Source: JAHCHG01 sp041745765
Lineage (GTDB): Bacteria; Acidobacteriota; Blastocatellia; Pyrinomonadales; Pyrinomonadaceae
Direction of reading: 5' to 3'
DNA length: 64,000 nucleotides
Assembly (NCBI GenBank): GCA_041745765.1
Contig: JBGTIH010000048.1
Span: 17,566-81,565 of the forward strand
The notes below the pieces were generated by a model, which was not told the DNA's origin, did no database searches, and saw only the letters and a program-made list of their open reading frames with translations. Below, piece by piece: positions 50,855-59,283 of this stretch. Position 1 is the stretch's first letter. Each line of letters opens with the position of its first letter. Both the position numbers and the translations under genes were made by a program.

Positions 50855-52546
50855 ATGAGGGAAAATAATTTTAAAATTGATTCGGCTTCAATTTCTGACC
50901 GCGGGCTCAGCAAAAAGCGTCCGCAAAATGAAGATTCATATTTGGAATTGAACTTAAAAGGTCTTTTCGCCGTTGCCGACGGCGTGGGCGGCGCGCAAGC
51001 CGGAGATGTCGCTTCACAGATGGCGATGGAAATTTTGGGCGAAGCGTTTAGCAATCTGAAACCGAATGAAGATGCCGAAGAATTAATGAAGCTTGCGGTT
51101 GAACGCGCCAATTCGGCGATTTATCAAATGTCGAGAGATTTGCCGCAACTGGCGACGATGGCAACAACGATTGTTGCGCTTCATCTGTCGGGAAATATCG
51201 GAACAATCGGACACGTCGGCGATTCGAGGCTTTACCGCCTTGATGAAAAAGGAAATCTTTATCGTGAAACTCACGATCATTCGGTCGTCGAAGAAGAAGT
51301 TCGTGCCGGACGAATGACGGTTACCCAAGCCGCCAATCATCCGAGCCGGAATATAATTTCCCGCGCTCTCGGCGCAGATAATATTGTCGAAGTTGATATG
51401 AAAACGATTATGTTTGAGCCGAATACCGTTTTCCTGCTTTGTTCGGACGGCATCACCCGCCACATAGACGATTTTGAACTGCGCGAATTATTAGCTTCCG
51501 ATGAAACTCCGGCGGAGCTTTGCCGGAGAATGAAGGACATTTGCTACGAACGCGGCGCAGAAGATAATTTGACCGCTGTTATCGCCAAAGTTTCAAATGT
51601 CGTTGCCGGAAATGGGCAGCCTCCGGTCAGATATGATATTGAAGAATCAACCATTGCAACTTCCAGAAAAATGGCAAATGCCGGCGAATCCTCGGATATA
51701 CTTGAATTAGATGAGGAAATTCCGACACAACAATTAACAATGCCTGTTTCGGAAAATCTACCGCCGATAGAATTGGATGTTGCTCAAATTCCCTCAGGCA
51801 ATCAGCAAAGGACTTTAGAACCTGAGCCGATTTATGAACATCAAGAAGAAATTGCGAATCCTGAAACGGCTTCTGAATTTCAGGAAGATATTTCCTATAC
51901 ACAGCCTGAAGAAACCGTCGAAGAACCTCAAGTCTTTGAAAAACCTGTTGAAGTTGCCGCCCAACCTTCGCCGCCGACCGTGAAAGAATATGAAAGCAAA
52001 GCGTATCAACAAGTTGTTGAGGTCGAAGAAAACACGGGTTTGAGCAAATTACTGGTCGGCGTTTTCACGCTTTTAATCGGAATGATTATCGGCGCGGGCG
52101 CGATTTGGATTTTTATGCAAACTGCCACCCCGACCGCCGCTGTTCCGCCGCCGCCGCCTGAAAAGACTAAGGATATTTCAATGACTTCATTAGAAAATTC
52201 TAGACGATTAGTTGATGATAATCCGGAGGTTTATGTTGCACAATACGGGGCAGATCCGCGCGATGCCGAAGATTATTTCCTTTTGGGACGCGCCTATATG
52301 CTGACCGAAAAATATCCCGAAGCTAAAAAAGCATTTGAAGAATCGAGAAACAAATTAGCTAAAACCGACTTTTCAAATGCCGATGTTTTAGCCAATGATA
52401 TTGCCGCATATCTTGCCATTATTGAAAATCCGAACGCGCAAAAAATGTTTTCCGAGGAAGTGAAAAAAGCAAGGGCGAGTGCTGATGATCAATCAAACGG
52501 TGCGGTAGAAAATACAAATGCTAACAGCATGGGAAATAATCAATAA
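50855..52546 (+). CDS. PP2C-family Ser/Thr phosphatase with membrane helix and TPR-like tail
   Basis: 563 residues. The PP2C domain (about 8-250) has all metal-binding aspartate motifs: RPQNEDSYLEL, VADGVGGAQAGD, GHVGDSRLYRLD, LLCSDGITRH and EDNLTAVI. An acidic low-complexity segment (about 270-385) precedes one membrane helix (about 395-417). The extracytoplasmic tail contains a single TPR-like motif (FLLGRAYMLTEKYPEAKKAF). It is the PstP counterpart that should reverse phosphorylation by the kinase at 38677. It ends the operon with FHA, PBP and SEDS genes. A GGAG site precedes its ATG. Confidence 0.92.
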   Translation: MRENNFKIDSASISDRGLSKKRPQNEDSYLELNLKGLFAVADGVGGAQAGDVASQMAMEILGEAFSNLKPNEDAEELMKLAVERANSAIYQMSRDLPQLATMATTIVALHLSGNIGTIGHVGDSRLYRLDEKGNLYRETHDHSVVEEEVRAGRMTVTQAANHPSRNIISRALGADNIVEVDMKTIMFEPNTVFLLCSDGITRHIDDFELRELLASDETPAELCRRMKDICYERGAEDNLTAVIAKVSNVVAGNGQPPVRYDIEESTIATSRKMANAGESSDILELDEEIPTQQLTMPVSENLPPIELDVAQIPSGNQQRTLEPEPIYEHQEEIANPETASEFQEDISYTQPEETVEEPQVFEKPVEVAAQPSPPTVKEYESKAYQQVVEVEENTGLSKLLVGVFTLLIGMIIGAGAIWIFMQTATPTAAVPPPPPEKTKDISMTSLENSRRLVDDNPEVYVAQYGADPRDAEDYFLLGRAYMLTEKYPEAKKAFEESRNKLAKTDFSNADVLANDIAAYLAIIENPNAQKMFSEEVKKARASADDQSNGAVENTNANSMGNNQ

Positions 52547-52553
52547 AAAAAGG

Positions 52554-52684
52554 ACTGGAGCGCAAGCGGCTCGCTTGCGCCGTCGCGAAGCGGCGGAACT
52601 GCGTTTGTTTAGAATAAACTTTATTGTATTTAAAAGATTTTTCGCGCTCACGCGCTCATGCAAGCGAGCCGCTTGCGCTCCAAT
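52554..52684. repeat. GGAGCGC-type palindromic repeat, copy 2
   Basis: ACTGGAGCGCAAGCGGCTCG, continuing CTTGC, pairs with the complementary right arm at about 52660-52684 with one mismatch in 25. A smaller hairpin (GCCGTCGCGAAGCGGCGG) lies inside. The outermost ends match copy 1 at 19179-19299. It fills the convergent space between the phosphatase and methyltransferase genes, and its right end touches the latter's stop codon. Confidence 0.8.
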
Positions 52685-53481
52685 CAGTTAAATCTCTGCC
52701 GTTTTGCTTCGAATAAAATTATTCCGCAGGAAACCGCCAGATTCAGGCTTTCGACGTCGTTTTCCATCGGAATTATCAAACTTTCGGTGATTTCGTTTCT
52801 CTCCAAAAAACTCAAACCGTGCGCTTCCGAGCCAAAAATTAAAAGTCGCGGCTTTTTCCAATCAATTTCTGTATAATTTTTTTCCGCATTGATATCGGCG
52901 CAGATTGTTTGAAGATTATTTTCTTTTGCCCAACTCAAAACTTCTGAAAACTCCGCATTTTCCCAAACTGAAACGCGAAAAGCCGCGCCCATCGAAGCCC
53001 GCAAAGTCTTTGGCGAAAAAGCGTTTGCCGAATTTTGCGTTAAAATAACGCCGCAAACTCCGGCAGCTTCCGCCGTTCGCAGGATCGCGCCTAAATTGCT
53101 CGGATTATTGATTTCGTGAAGAAGCAAAACGAGCGGAAATTTTTTTGTTAAACTCGCTTCGATTTTTTCTTTTCCGGTTTGAGGTTTTTTGGCGATCAAA
53201 ACAACGCCTTGAGAAGTTTTCGTGTCGGAAAGAGAATTTAAGATTTGCTCGGAAACTTCAAAAGTTTCGATTTTTAAATTTGAGAATCTGTTTAATAACT
53301 TTATTCCGCGTTCATTTTCGGCAAAATTTTCGGTATAAAAAACTTCCTTAATCGAAATGTCGGAGCGCAGAGTTTCTTCAGCAAGCCGAATGCCTTCGAC
53401 AAAAATCGCATCTTTAATTTTGCCCTCGCGCACTTTTCTGGCGTGTTTTAATCTCTGATTATCGCGGCTGGTGATTTTCAA
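52684..53481 (-). CDS. SpoU/TrmH-family RNA 2'-O-methyltransferase
   Basis: 265 residues. The only plausible start is a TTG at 53481, because conserved family sequence (ITSRDNQRLKHARKV) begins at once. An N-terminal substrate-binding domain is followed by the SPOUT knot: LLLHEINNPSNLGAILRTAE, FGSEAHGLS and PMENDVESLNLAVSCGIILF. It methylates a ribose in rRNA or tRNA; the position is not predictable. No Shine-Dalgarno sequence is present, and the tRNA-Arg gene ends 11 nt upstream. Its TGA stop lies in the edge of a palindromic repeat. Confidence 0.9.
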   Translation of the reverse strand: MKITSRDNQRLKHARKVREGKIKDAIFVEGIRLAEETLRSDISIKEVFYTENFAENERGIKLLNRFSNLKIETFEVSEQILNSLSDTKTSQGVVLIAKKPQTGKEKIEASLTKKFPLVLLLHEINNPSNLGAILRTAEAAGVCGVILTQNSANAFSPKTLRASMGAAFRVSVWENAEFSEVLSWAKENNLQTICADINAEKNYTEIDWKKPRLLIFGSEAHGLSFLERNEITESLIIPMENDVESLNLAVSCGIILFEAKRQRFN

Positions 53482-53492
53482 GTATTTTAAAA

Positions 53493-53565
53493 TACTCGCG
53501 GCGGGATTCGAACCTGCGACTTCTTCCTTCGGAGGGAAGCACTCTATCCACTGAGCTACGCGAGC
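53493..53565 (-). tRNA. tRNA-Arg (anticodon CCG)
   Basis: A 73-nt cloverleaf without encoded CCA. The acceptor stem GCTCGCG pairs with CGCGAGT. The D arm starts GCTCAGTGGATAGAG. The anticodon stem CTTCC/GGAAG encloses the loop CTCCGAA (anticodon CCG), and the T arm contains GGTTCGAATCC. The discriminator base is A. Confidence 0.93.
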
Positions 53566-53591
53566 ATAAAGTAAAGTATATTAAACTTTTT

Positions 53592-54230
53592 TTATTTCGG
53601 CTGAATTGTCACGCTTTTAACTACAACATTTTCCATCGGTCGTTCGCCCTGCTTTGGCGTAACTCCGGCGATGGTGCGGACGTTGTTCATTCCTTCGATG
53701 ACTTTGCCGAAAATCGTGTATTTATTATCGAATCCGGGTTCGCGTTTAAGCGTAATAAAAAACTGCGAATTCGCGGAATTTTCACTCTGTCCGCGAGCCG
53801 CGCCGACGATTCCCGTGTCATAAGGAATGTCAGAAAATTCCGCTGGAACGTCCGGTTTGTCCGAGCCGCCCGTGCCGTCATTGCTCGGATCGTTGTCTTT
53901 GGACAAAGGATCACCGCCCTGAATTACCGATTGATTGATGCGGTGAAAAGTCGTGCCATTATAAACGCCATCGCGGGCAAGTTCCTTAAACCGCGCAACC
54001 ATCTGCGGCGCGATATTTGAATAAAGCTCGATCTTAATCGTGCCGAATGCGGCGGCGTTTTCCATTTCTATCACCGCGATCTCATCATCGGCAACCGGCG
54101 CAACGCCTTTTTTGACTTCCGCCGGAGTGTCCGCTGTTTTTGAATTGGAATTTGAAGTTTGTGTCTGATTACAAGCACTGACAAAAACTGCCGTTAAAAT
54201 TATAAGTAAAATTGTAATTTTCTGTTTCAT
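53592..54230 (-). CDS. Cyclophilin-type peptidyl-prolyl isomerase, lipoprotein
   Basis: 212 residues with a lipoprotein signal (lipobox FVSAC, cysteine near residue 20) and an Asn/Ser-rich linker. The cyclophilin core runs from about 55: FHRINQSVIQGGDPLS, NSANSQFFITLKREP and NKYTIFGKVIEG. It catalyses cis-trans proline isomerisation and is likely anchored in the periplasm. The loop SKDNDPSNDGTGGSDKPDVP is longer than in the cytosolic cyclophilin at 54752. It is separated from dtd by only 14 nt, suggesting an operon. Confidence 0.92.
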   Translation of the reverse strand: MKQKITILLIILTAVFVSACNQTQTSNSNSKTADTPAEVKKGVAPVADDEIAVIEMENAAAFGTIKIELYSNIAPQMVARFKELARDGVYNGTTFHRINQSVIQGGDPLSKDNDPSNDGTGGSDKPDVPAEFSDIPYDTGIVGAARGQSENSANSQFFITLKREPGFDNKYTIFGKVIEGMNNVRTIAGVTPKQGERPMENVVVKSVTIQPK

Positions 54231-54244
54231 AAAATGTTTAAATA

Positions 54245-54694
54245 TTAAAAAATCTTTTCGCTGTCAAGCATAATCGTCACGGGACCGTCATTGACGAGTT
54301 CGACATCCATCATCGCTTGAAAACGTCCGGTTTCGACCTTTTCGATTTGTTTCCGCGCCTGACTGACAAAATATTCATAAAGCGCGTTTGCCTCGTCGGG
54401 CAAACCGGCTTTGATAAACGAAGGTCGCCGACCTTTCCGCGCATCGCCGTAAAGCGTAAATTGCGAAACGACCAATAATTCGCCTTTGATGTCGAGCAGG
54501 GAAAGATTCATTTTGTCTTCCGCGTCTTCAAAGATTCGCAGATTCAAAGTTTTTTCCAGAATATATTCGGCTTCTTTTTCCGAATCTTCGCGCGAAACTC
54601 CCAAAAGAATCAAAATCCCTCTGCCGATCTCGCCGACCGTTTCACCCGAAACCGTAACTTTTGCCCGCGAAACTCTCTGTATTATGCCGCGCAT
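54245..54694 (-). CDS. dtd: D-aminoacyl-tRNA deacylase
   Basis: 149 residues, the exact family length. Both signature motifs are present: SQFTLYGDARKGRRPSF and the C-terminal NDGPVTIMLDS, which form the active site across the dimer. It removes D-amino acids or glycine mischarged on tRNA. It lies between two cyclophilin genes, with 14 nt to the lipoprotein cyclophilin downstream. Confidence 0.96.
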   Translation of the reverse strand: MRGIIQRVSRAKVTVSGETVGEIGRGILILLGVSREDSEKEAEYILEKTLNLRIFEDAEDKMNLSLLDIKGELLVVSQFTLYGDARKGRRPSFIKAGLPDEANALYEYFVSQARKQIEKVETGRFQAMMDVELVNDGPVTIMLDSEKIF

Positions 54695-54751
54695 AAAAAA
54701 ATGGAAAATGGAAAATTGTTTTCTTAAATATTATCAATTATCTGTTATCCG

Positions 54752-55237
54752 TTATTCCTCAATATAAACCTTTTCCATGACGACCGCGTCAACGGGTTTG
54801 TCGCGCGAATTTGTTTGGACCTGCGCGATTTCGTCAATTACTTCCTGACCTTCGATAACTTTTCCGAATTTCGTATAGCTCGGCGGCAGCGGATAATCAA
54901 TGTGCATTATAAAAAACTGCGAGCCGTTCGTGTTCGGTCCCGAATTTGCCATCGCTACCGTGCCTTTATCGTAAGTTCCTTGATAAAGTTCGGAGCTTTT
55001 ATCAATTTCGTCGTCAAATTTTCCGCCCCAAGCCGATTCGCCGCCGTAACCTTCGCCCAGAGGATCGCCGCCCTGAATCATAAAATTTTCGATTACGCGG
55101 TGAAAAATCACGCCGTCATAATAACCTTTTTCCGCCAAAACACGAAAATTCTCCGTCGTTTTCGGCGCGTCCGTCTCTAAAAGTTCAAACTTGATCGTTC
55201 CCTTGTTCGTTTCTAAAACTGCTGTTCTGTTAGCCAT
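54752..55237 (-). CDS. Cyclophilin-type peptidyl-prolyl isomerase, cytosolic
   Basis: 161 residues, no signal peptide. Cyclophilin motifs are FHRVIENFMIQGGDPLGEGY, NGSQFFIMHID and YTKFGKVIEGQEVIDEI. It has the PpiB-type length and is likely cytoplasmic. An AGGAGAAATTTT segment just upstream of the ATG at 55237 is the RBS. It is first in a run with dtd and the lipoprotein cyclophilin, though 57 nt of AT-rich spacer separates it from dtd. Confidence 0.93.
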   Translation of the reverse strand: MANRTAVLETNKGTIKFELLETDAPKTTENFRVLAEKGYYDGVIFHRVIENFMIQGGDPLGEGYGGESAWGGKFDDEIDKSSELYQGTYDKGTVAMANSGPNTNGSQFFIMHIDYPLPPSYTKFGKVIEGQEVIDEIAQVQTNSRDKPVDAVVMEKVYIEE

Positions 55238-55504
55238 TAAAATTTCTCCTCAAAAATATTGCTCTGTTTCTATAATTAAATCTTTTCGTTCGGTTATTCT
55301 AACAATTTCCTGTTCAAGTAAGCCAATGGAATCTTCTTTTTTCGGGGGCAAAACCATCATAATTCACAACTTTCTCATAAAAAAATGAGAACAAGTAACG
55401 AGAAATTATGAAAATCTTACATTCGTCTTTAACTTATAGATTAAACGCGAGTTTTGAATGTTTTGTGCATTTTTCATTTTCCATTTTTCATTTTCAATTG
55501 ATGA

Positions 55505-56524
55505 TTAAGTCCCCACGTATTTGGCATAAATCGAACGTGCAACGGAAATATCGTCAGTTCCGCGAATTATTGCGCGGGCATCTTTGAAAACGGTTAGCTC
55601 AAAATCTTCAATTGTCAGACGCAGAAGATATTCATTGATTTTAATTTCGCCCGTATTTTTCAACTTTTCCGCTAAAAGAGTTAAATTAATTTCCGCAGCG
55701 TATGGCGGCTGAATTTGAACGGCATCGCGTCCGCAGAGCGCGGTGAAAAAACCGGCGTTTTCCGCTTCGAGAAATTCAAAATTTCTTTTCGCGCACGTTT
55801 CGCAATCGGTATTCGGTTTTCCAACTTTGATTTTCCGCCAATCATTTTGCCAAACGTCAATTTGAATTAAGGACTTGTGAAGTTTGTCAAAATTTCCGGT
55901 TAAGATTTTCAACGCTTCGGTCGTTTGAATTGCTGAAATACTCGTAATTATCGGCTGAATCACGCCCGCCGTGTCGCAGGTCGGCGCGCTTCCGGTTGAC
56001 GGCATTTCTTCAAAAATACAGCGCAGACATGGCGTTTCATTCGGAAAAATTGTCATCGTCGTTCCATAGGATGAAACCGCCGCGCCGTAAATCCAAGTTT
56101 TATTTAATTTTACGCAAGCATCATTAAGCAAATAGCGAATCTGAAAATTGTCCGTGCCGTCCAAAACAAGATCAACGCCCTCAACAAACGATTCGATATT
56201 CGAGTTATTTACGTCCGCGACAATCGCTTCGACTTCAATTTCGGAATTGATTTCCGCGATTCGGTTTTGCGCCGCAATCGCTTTCGGGAGACGTTCGTTT
56301 GCGTCTTTTTCGGAAAAAAGCGTCTGTCTTTGCAGATTTGAAAATTCGACAAAATCGCGGTCAACGATTCTTAAAAAACCGATTCCGGCACGCGCCAAAA
56401 TCTCCGCGTGCGACGCGCCCAAAGCACCGCAGCCGATGAGCAAAACGCGTGCGCTTTTTAATTTTTCCTGTCCGCTTTTTCCGATTTCCTGAAATAAATT
56501 CTGGCGGCTGTAACGATTATTCAC
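55505..56524 (-). CDS. ThiF/MoeB-family adenylyltransferase
   Basis: 339 residues. The nucleotide-binding region reads LLIGCGALGASHAEILARAG, then FSNLQRQTLF and DGTDNFQIRYLLNDAC. Two cysteine pairs (CLRC near 181 and CETC near 250) form the structural zinc site. The C-terminal ~75 residues (LCGRDAVQIQPPYAAEINLT onward) are the extension common to many ThiF/MoeB proteins. It adenylates the C-terminal glycine of a ThiS- or MoaD-like sulfur carrier for thiamine or molybdopterin synthesis; which one is not decidable because no carrier gene is adjacent. Confidence 0.9.
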   Translation of the reverse strand: MNNRYSRQNLFQEIGKSGQEKLKSARVLLIGCGALGASHAEILARAGIGFLRIVDRDFVEFSNLQRQTLFSEKDANERLPKAIAAQNRIAEINSEIEVEAIVADVNNSNIESFVEGVDLVLDGTDNFQIRYLLNDACVKLNKTWIYGAAVSSYGTTMTIFPNETPCLRCIFEEMPSTGSAPTCDTAGVIQPIITSISAIQTTEALKILTGNFDKLHKSLIQIDVWQNDWRKIKVGKPNTDCETCAKRNFEFLEAENAGFFTALCGRDAVQIQPPYAAEINLTLLAEKLKNTGEIKINEYLLRLTIEDFELTVFKDARAIIRGTDDISVARSIYAKYVGT

Positions 56525-56636
56525 AAATTTAGAATAACAAATCTCGGCTACAATCGCGTAGATTTAACTTAACAAAACAACCGAGCTCAATTATCATTAA
56601 AAATGTGCATTTATTCAGTAATCTGCTGAAATTTAT

Positions 56637-57005
56637 ATGATATTAGAAACAACACAAAAAATTCCTCTCTCGCTTTGGAAAGACGGTTCGATTCGCGTCA
56701 AAGGTACACGTTTGCTGATTGATATGATTGTCAACGCGCACAATCGCGGGATATGTCCCGAAGAAATATTCGATTCTTTTCCTTCAGATGAATACACTGT
56801 TGCCGATATTTATTCAATAATTTCTTATTACTTGAAAAACAAAAAAAAGATTGATAATTATCTGGCAAAACGCGAAAAAGAAGCTCAAGAAATTCAAAAA
56901 AAAATAGAATCATTGCCGAATTACCAAGAAAATCGGAAAGATTTGCGTAAAAAGCTTTTAACGCGCCGGAAAGAAATAAAATTCCGGCAAAATCACGGCG
57001 AATAA
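56637..57005 (+). CDS. DUF433-family protein (putative antitoxin)
   Basis: 122 residues. The first ~75 match DUF433 (IPLSLWKDGSIRVKGTRLLI, then HNRGICPEEIFDSFPS and TVADIYSIISYYLKN), a small winged-helix-like domain often found upstream of DUF5615/PIN-like genes as an antitoxin. The C-terminal ~45 residues are a long charged helix, unusually long for the family. A decayed DUF5615 gene starts 35 nt downstream, so this antitoxin now appears to lack a functional partner. Confidence 0.8.
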   Translation: MILETTQKIPLSLWKDGSIRVKGTRLLIDMIVNAHNRGICPEEIFDSFPSDEYTVADIYSIISYYLKNKKKIDNYLAKREKEAQEIQKKIESLPNYQENRKDLRKKLLTRRKEIKFRQNHGE

Positions 57006-57039
57006 AATTTCCCGGAAAATCTGATTTACTCCTTACTCT

Positions 57040-57398
57040 ATGATACGGATTTTTATTGATCACGATTTCAATCACAAAATTTGCGCGGATTAACTCAGCG
57101 AATACCCGAACTTGATTTTATAACTGCCGGTCAGCTTTGAAAAAAGGAAGAATCAGACGAAGCTCATCTCGAATGGGCTTTGGAAAATTTGCGTGTAATT
57201 CTGACTCACGATGTCAACACTTTGACGGATGCCGCTTACAAAAAATTGAAAAATAATGAGGAAATTTTCGGTTTGATTATTGTTCCGAAAAATATGCCGT
57301 TTGGAGATGCAATTGATGAACTCGAAATTATCATTATTTGTTCCGATGAAACCGAATATAAAAATCGTATCGAGTTTTTGCCTTTAGATTTGTTTTAA
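57040..57398 (+). pseudogene. DUF5615 (PIN-like/Mut7-C) toxin gene, broken
   Basis: The ATG at 57040 opens MIRIFIDHDFNHKICAD, the DUF5615 N-terminus with the catalytic-type DHD. It hits TAA at 57091; a single missing T there would restore LTQRIPELDFITAGQL in the next frame. That frame then meets TGA at 57138, where the family continues, and afterwards reads ESDEAHLEWALENLRVILTH then DVNTLTDAAYKKL, the conserved second half, to a stop at 57396. Two independent lesions (frameshift and nonsense) make this a pseudogene, unless sequencing errors caused both. Its stop overlaps the convergent gene's stop. Confidence 0.8.
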
Positions 57399-58114
57399 TC
57401 AAACAAAAAATTAATAAATTCTCTGATCGTCGAGCTTTTTCCCGAATCCCAATTATCTTTAATGTTGTTGTGGCGGTGCTGTTCGACCGAATATTTGAAT
57501 TTATCGTAGCGAAGTTTTTCTCTTTCGGCTTGGATTTGCATTTTTTCTTTTTCTCTAGCGCGGTCAATTCCGCCTTTGCGGATAAATTCGATTATTCTCG
57601 GCAATTCTTCGGCATCAAACCAGATTCCGTGCGGTTTGCATGTGTCAATGATTATGCCGGAAACTCTGGCAAAGTTGCTGCGGTTCATCAGATTTTTGCA
57701 TTCTGGGCAAGGCACGTATCTTACTTCGAGATGTTTTTTATGCGTTAAAATCTCGTCGAGTTTCTGCAAAACGGCGGCTTGTTTTTCGTGATTCGAGCAG
57801 ATTTCTTCAAAGGTATTCGTATCGAGCCACACGCCCTCGCATTTTTCGCATTCGCAAATTGCTAAATCCTGCACATGCAATAGTTGGAGTTTGGTCTTGC
57901 AGCGCGGACAATCGCCCGTGTTTTTTTCGTCAAACGTCTTAGCCTCAAACGCTTTCGCGCCGCACAGCGGACAAAAGCTATTGCCCTGAAAGATCGTGCC
58001 GAAACACGCGCGACACGCCATCGTTTTCAGACGCGACGCGCAAAAGCTACAATAATTGGAGTTATCAGCAACTGATGCGCCGCAATTCGGACAATTTAAT
58101 GCTTTGATCTTCAT
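57395..58114 (-). CDS. Multi-zinc-ribbon (zf-TFIIB type) protein
   Basis: 239 residues with four cysteine-rich modules: NCPNCGASVADNSNYCSFC, MACRACFG...SFCPLCG, CPRCKTKL...ICECEKCEGVWLD and PCPECKNLM...IIDTCKPHGIWFD. The last two end in GVWLD and GIWFD, the zf-TFIIB signature. The C-terminal ~60 residues are a charged helix (REKEKMQIQAEREKLRYDKF). Cytosolic, no membrane helix. Probably a nucleic-acid- or protein-binding factor; function unknown. Confidence 0.8.
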   Translation of the reverse strand: MKIKALNCPNCGASVADNSNYCSFCASRLKTMACRACFGTIFQGNSFCPLCGAKAFEAKTFDEKNTGDCPRCKTKLQLLHVQDLAICECEKCEGVWLDTNTFEEICSNHEKQAAVLQKLDEILTHKKHLEVRYVPCPECKNLMNRSNFARVSGIIIDTCKPHGIWFDAEELPRIIEFIRKGGIDRAREKEKMQIQAEREKLRYDKFKYSVEQHRHNNIKDNWDSGKSSTIREFINFLFD

Positions 58115-58290
58115 ATTTTCTTTCTATTTGAAATTTAATCAAGCTAATTTAACACTATTTAACAAACAAAGTTTTTGTCAAATAAAAATTGTTGCGAACA
58201 CGCCGGTTTTTCCGTTACTCCAATTTTCAAATTTTCGACAGTTGATTGTTATTCGCTCAAGTTTTGAGTTAAAATCAGAAACTTAAAATT

Positions 58291-58815
58291 ATGAGTGAAA
58301 CTTCAAATTATCCGCCGAAGATCGAGAAAACGGAAAACGGTGATATAAATGCAAAATCTGTGGCAGATTTGATCGAATGGTTTTTAAAATATGACCCGAA
58401 AGTCGCGCTTGTCCGGCATAAAAACGTCGAAGAACTGTTCAGGTGGAAACAAGCCGATGATGCCGAACACGGCGCAGAACCGTATCCGTTTGAAAATGCC
58501 GAATCGCGTTTTGCCATCGGAGTTTTTCAAGCTCTGGCGGAAAATGATTCGCAAAGTAAATTAAATGCCTGGATTTCCGATGTAATTCAGGCACTCGGCG
58601 AAGCGAAACAAACAGGCGAACAAATAACCGAAAGCTATAAATTGAAGACACGCGAAGGCGCATCGCACGTTGCAGAATCCGAAAAAATTCCTTCAAAAAC
58701 CGAACGCCGTCTGTATCTTTCAAGCTGTTGGCTCGAAGCTCTCTGCACGGCGGAAGCCAGATTTTTAGGCTGGGTTTATCAGGAGTTATACGAAACTCCT
58801 TTTCAGCCTTCATAA
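58291..58815 (+). CDS. Hypothetical helical protein
   Basis: 174 residues with no recognised domain. Composition is that of a soluble cytoplasmic protein rich in Glu, Ala and Trp, with several amphipathic helices (AKSVADLIEWFLKYDPKVAL; RRLYLSSCWLEALCTAEARF). Codon usage resembles neighbours, supporting a real gene. There is a 170-nt gap to the divergent zinc-ribbon gene upstream. No motif suggests a function. Confidence 0.65.
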   Translation: MSETSNYPPKIEKTENGDINAKSVADLIEWFLKYDPKVALVRHKNVEELFRWKQADDAEHGAEPYPFENAESRFAIGVFQALAENDSQSKLNAWISDVIQALGEAKQTGEQITESYKLKTREGASHVAESEKIPSKTERRLYLSSCWLEALCTAEARFLGWVYQELYETPFQPS

Positions 58816-58867
58816 AACCGAAAAAATTTTGCTTCAAGAAATTACAAAACTTTTTCACTTTTAAACT

Positions 58868-59140
58868 CTATTCGCGTCTGCGCTGAATTCGACGGTTAGT
58901 TTCTCTGCCGCCGCCGAAGTAAGTTATTAATAATACAACAAGATGCGCGACGAACCAGATATTTTCGTAACCCATATTTTGATAAATATAAATTAAAATC
59001 AAAATGCGCGGCACAAAAATTCCGAGCAGAATATCGAAAATTTGTGGGACGCTGTTTTGTGGAAACCAGCCCTGAATCAAATAAACGATCATCGTGATTC
59101 TCGGAAAAAAGAGCGAAAAAAGCAGAAAATAAAAATCCAT
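58868..59140 (-). CDS. Small membrane protein, unknown
   Basis: About 90 residues. I choose the ATG at 59140 because GAGGTG lies 8-9 nt upstream; an ATG at 59227 would add a charged, unrelated leader. It has three hydrophobic segments (YFLLFSLFFPRITMIVYLI; IFDILLGIFVPRILILIYIY; WFVAHLVVLLITYFGG) and a strongly basic C-terminus (RETNRRIQRRRE). Unknown function. Confidence 0.65.
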   Translation of the reverse strand: MDFYFLLFSLFFPRITMIVYLIQGWFPQNSVPQIFDILLGIFVPRILILIYIYQNMGYENIWFVAHLVVLLITYFGGGRETNRRIQRRRE

Positions 59141-59283
59141 ATCTGAAACACCTCGCTTAGAAATAAATTTAAGCCGATTATCTGATTTATTTCGGGAAAA
59201 CTCAAATAAAGCCGTTCTATCACGCAATCTTTAAAACACAGAAAATTTAATACTCAGGAGAAATTCAACTTATTAAAGTTAAA

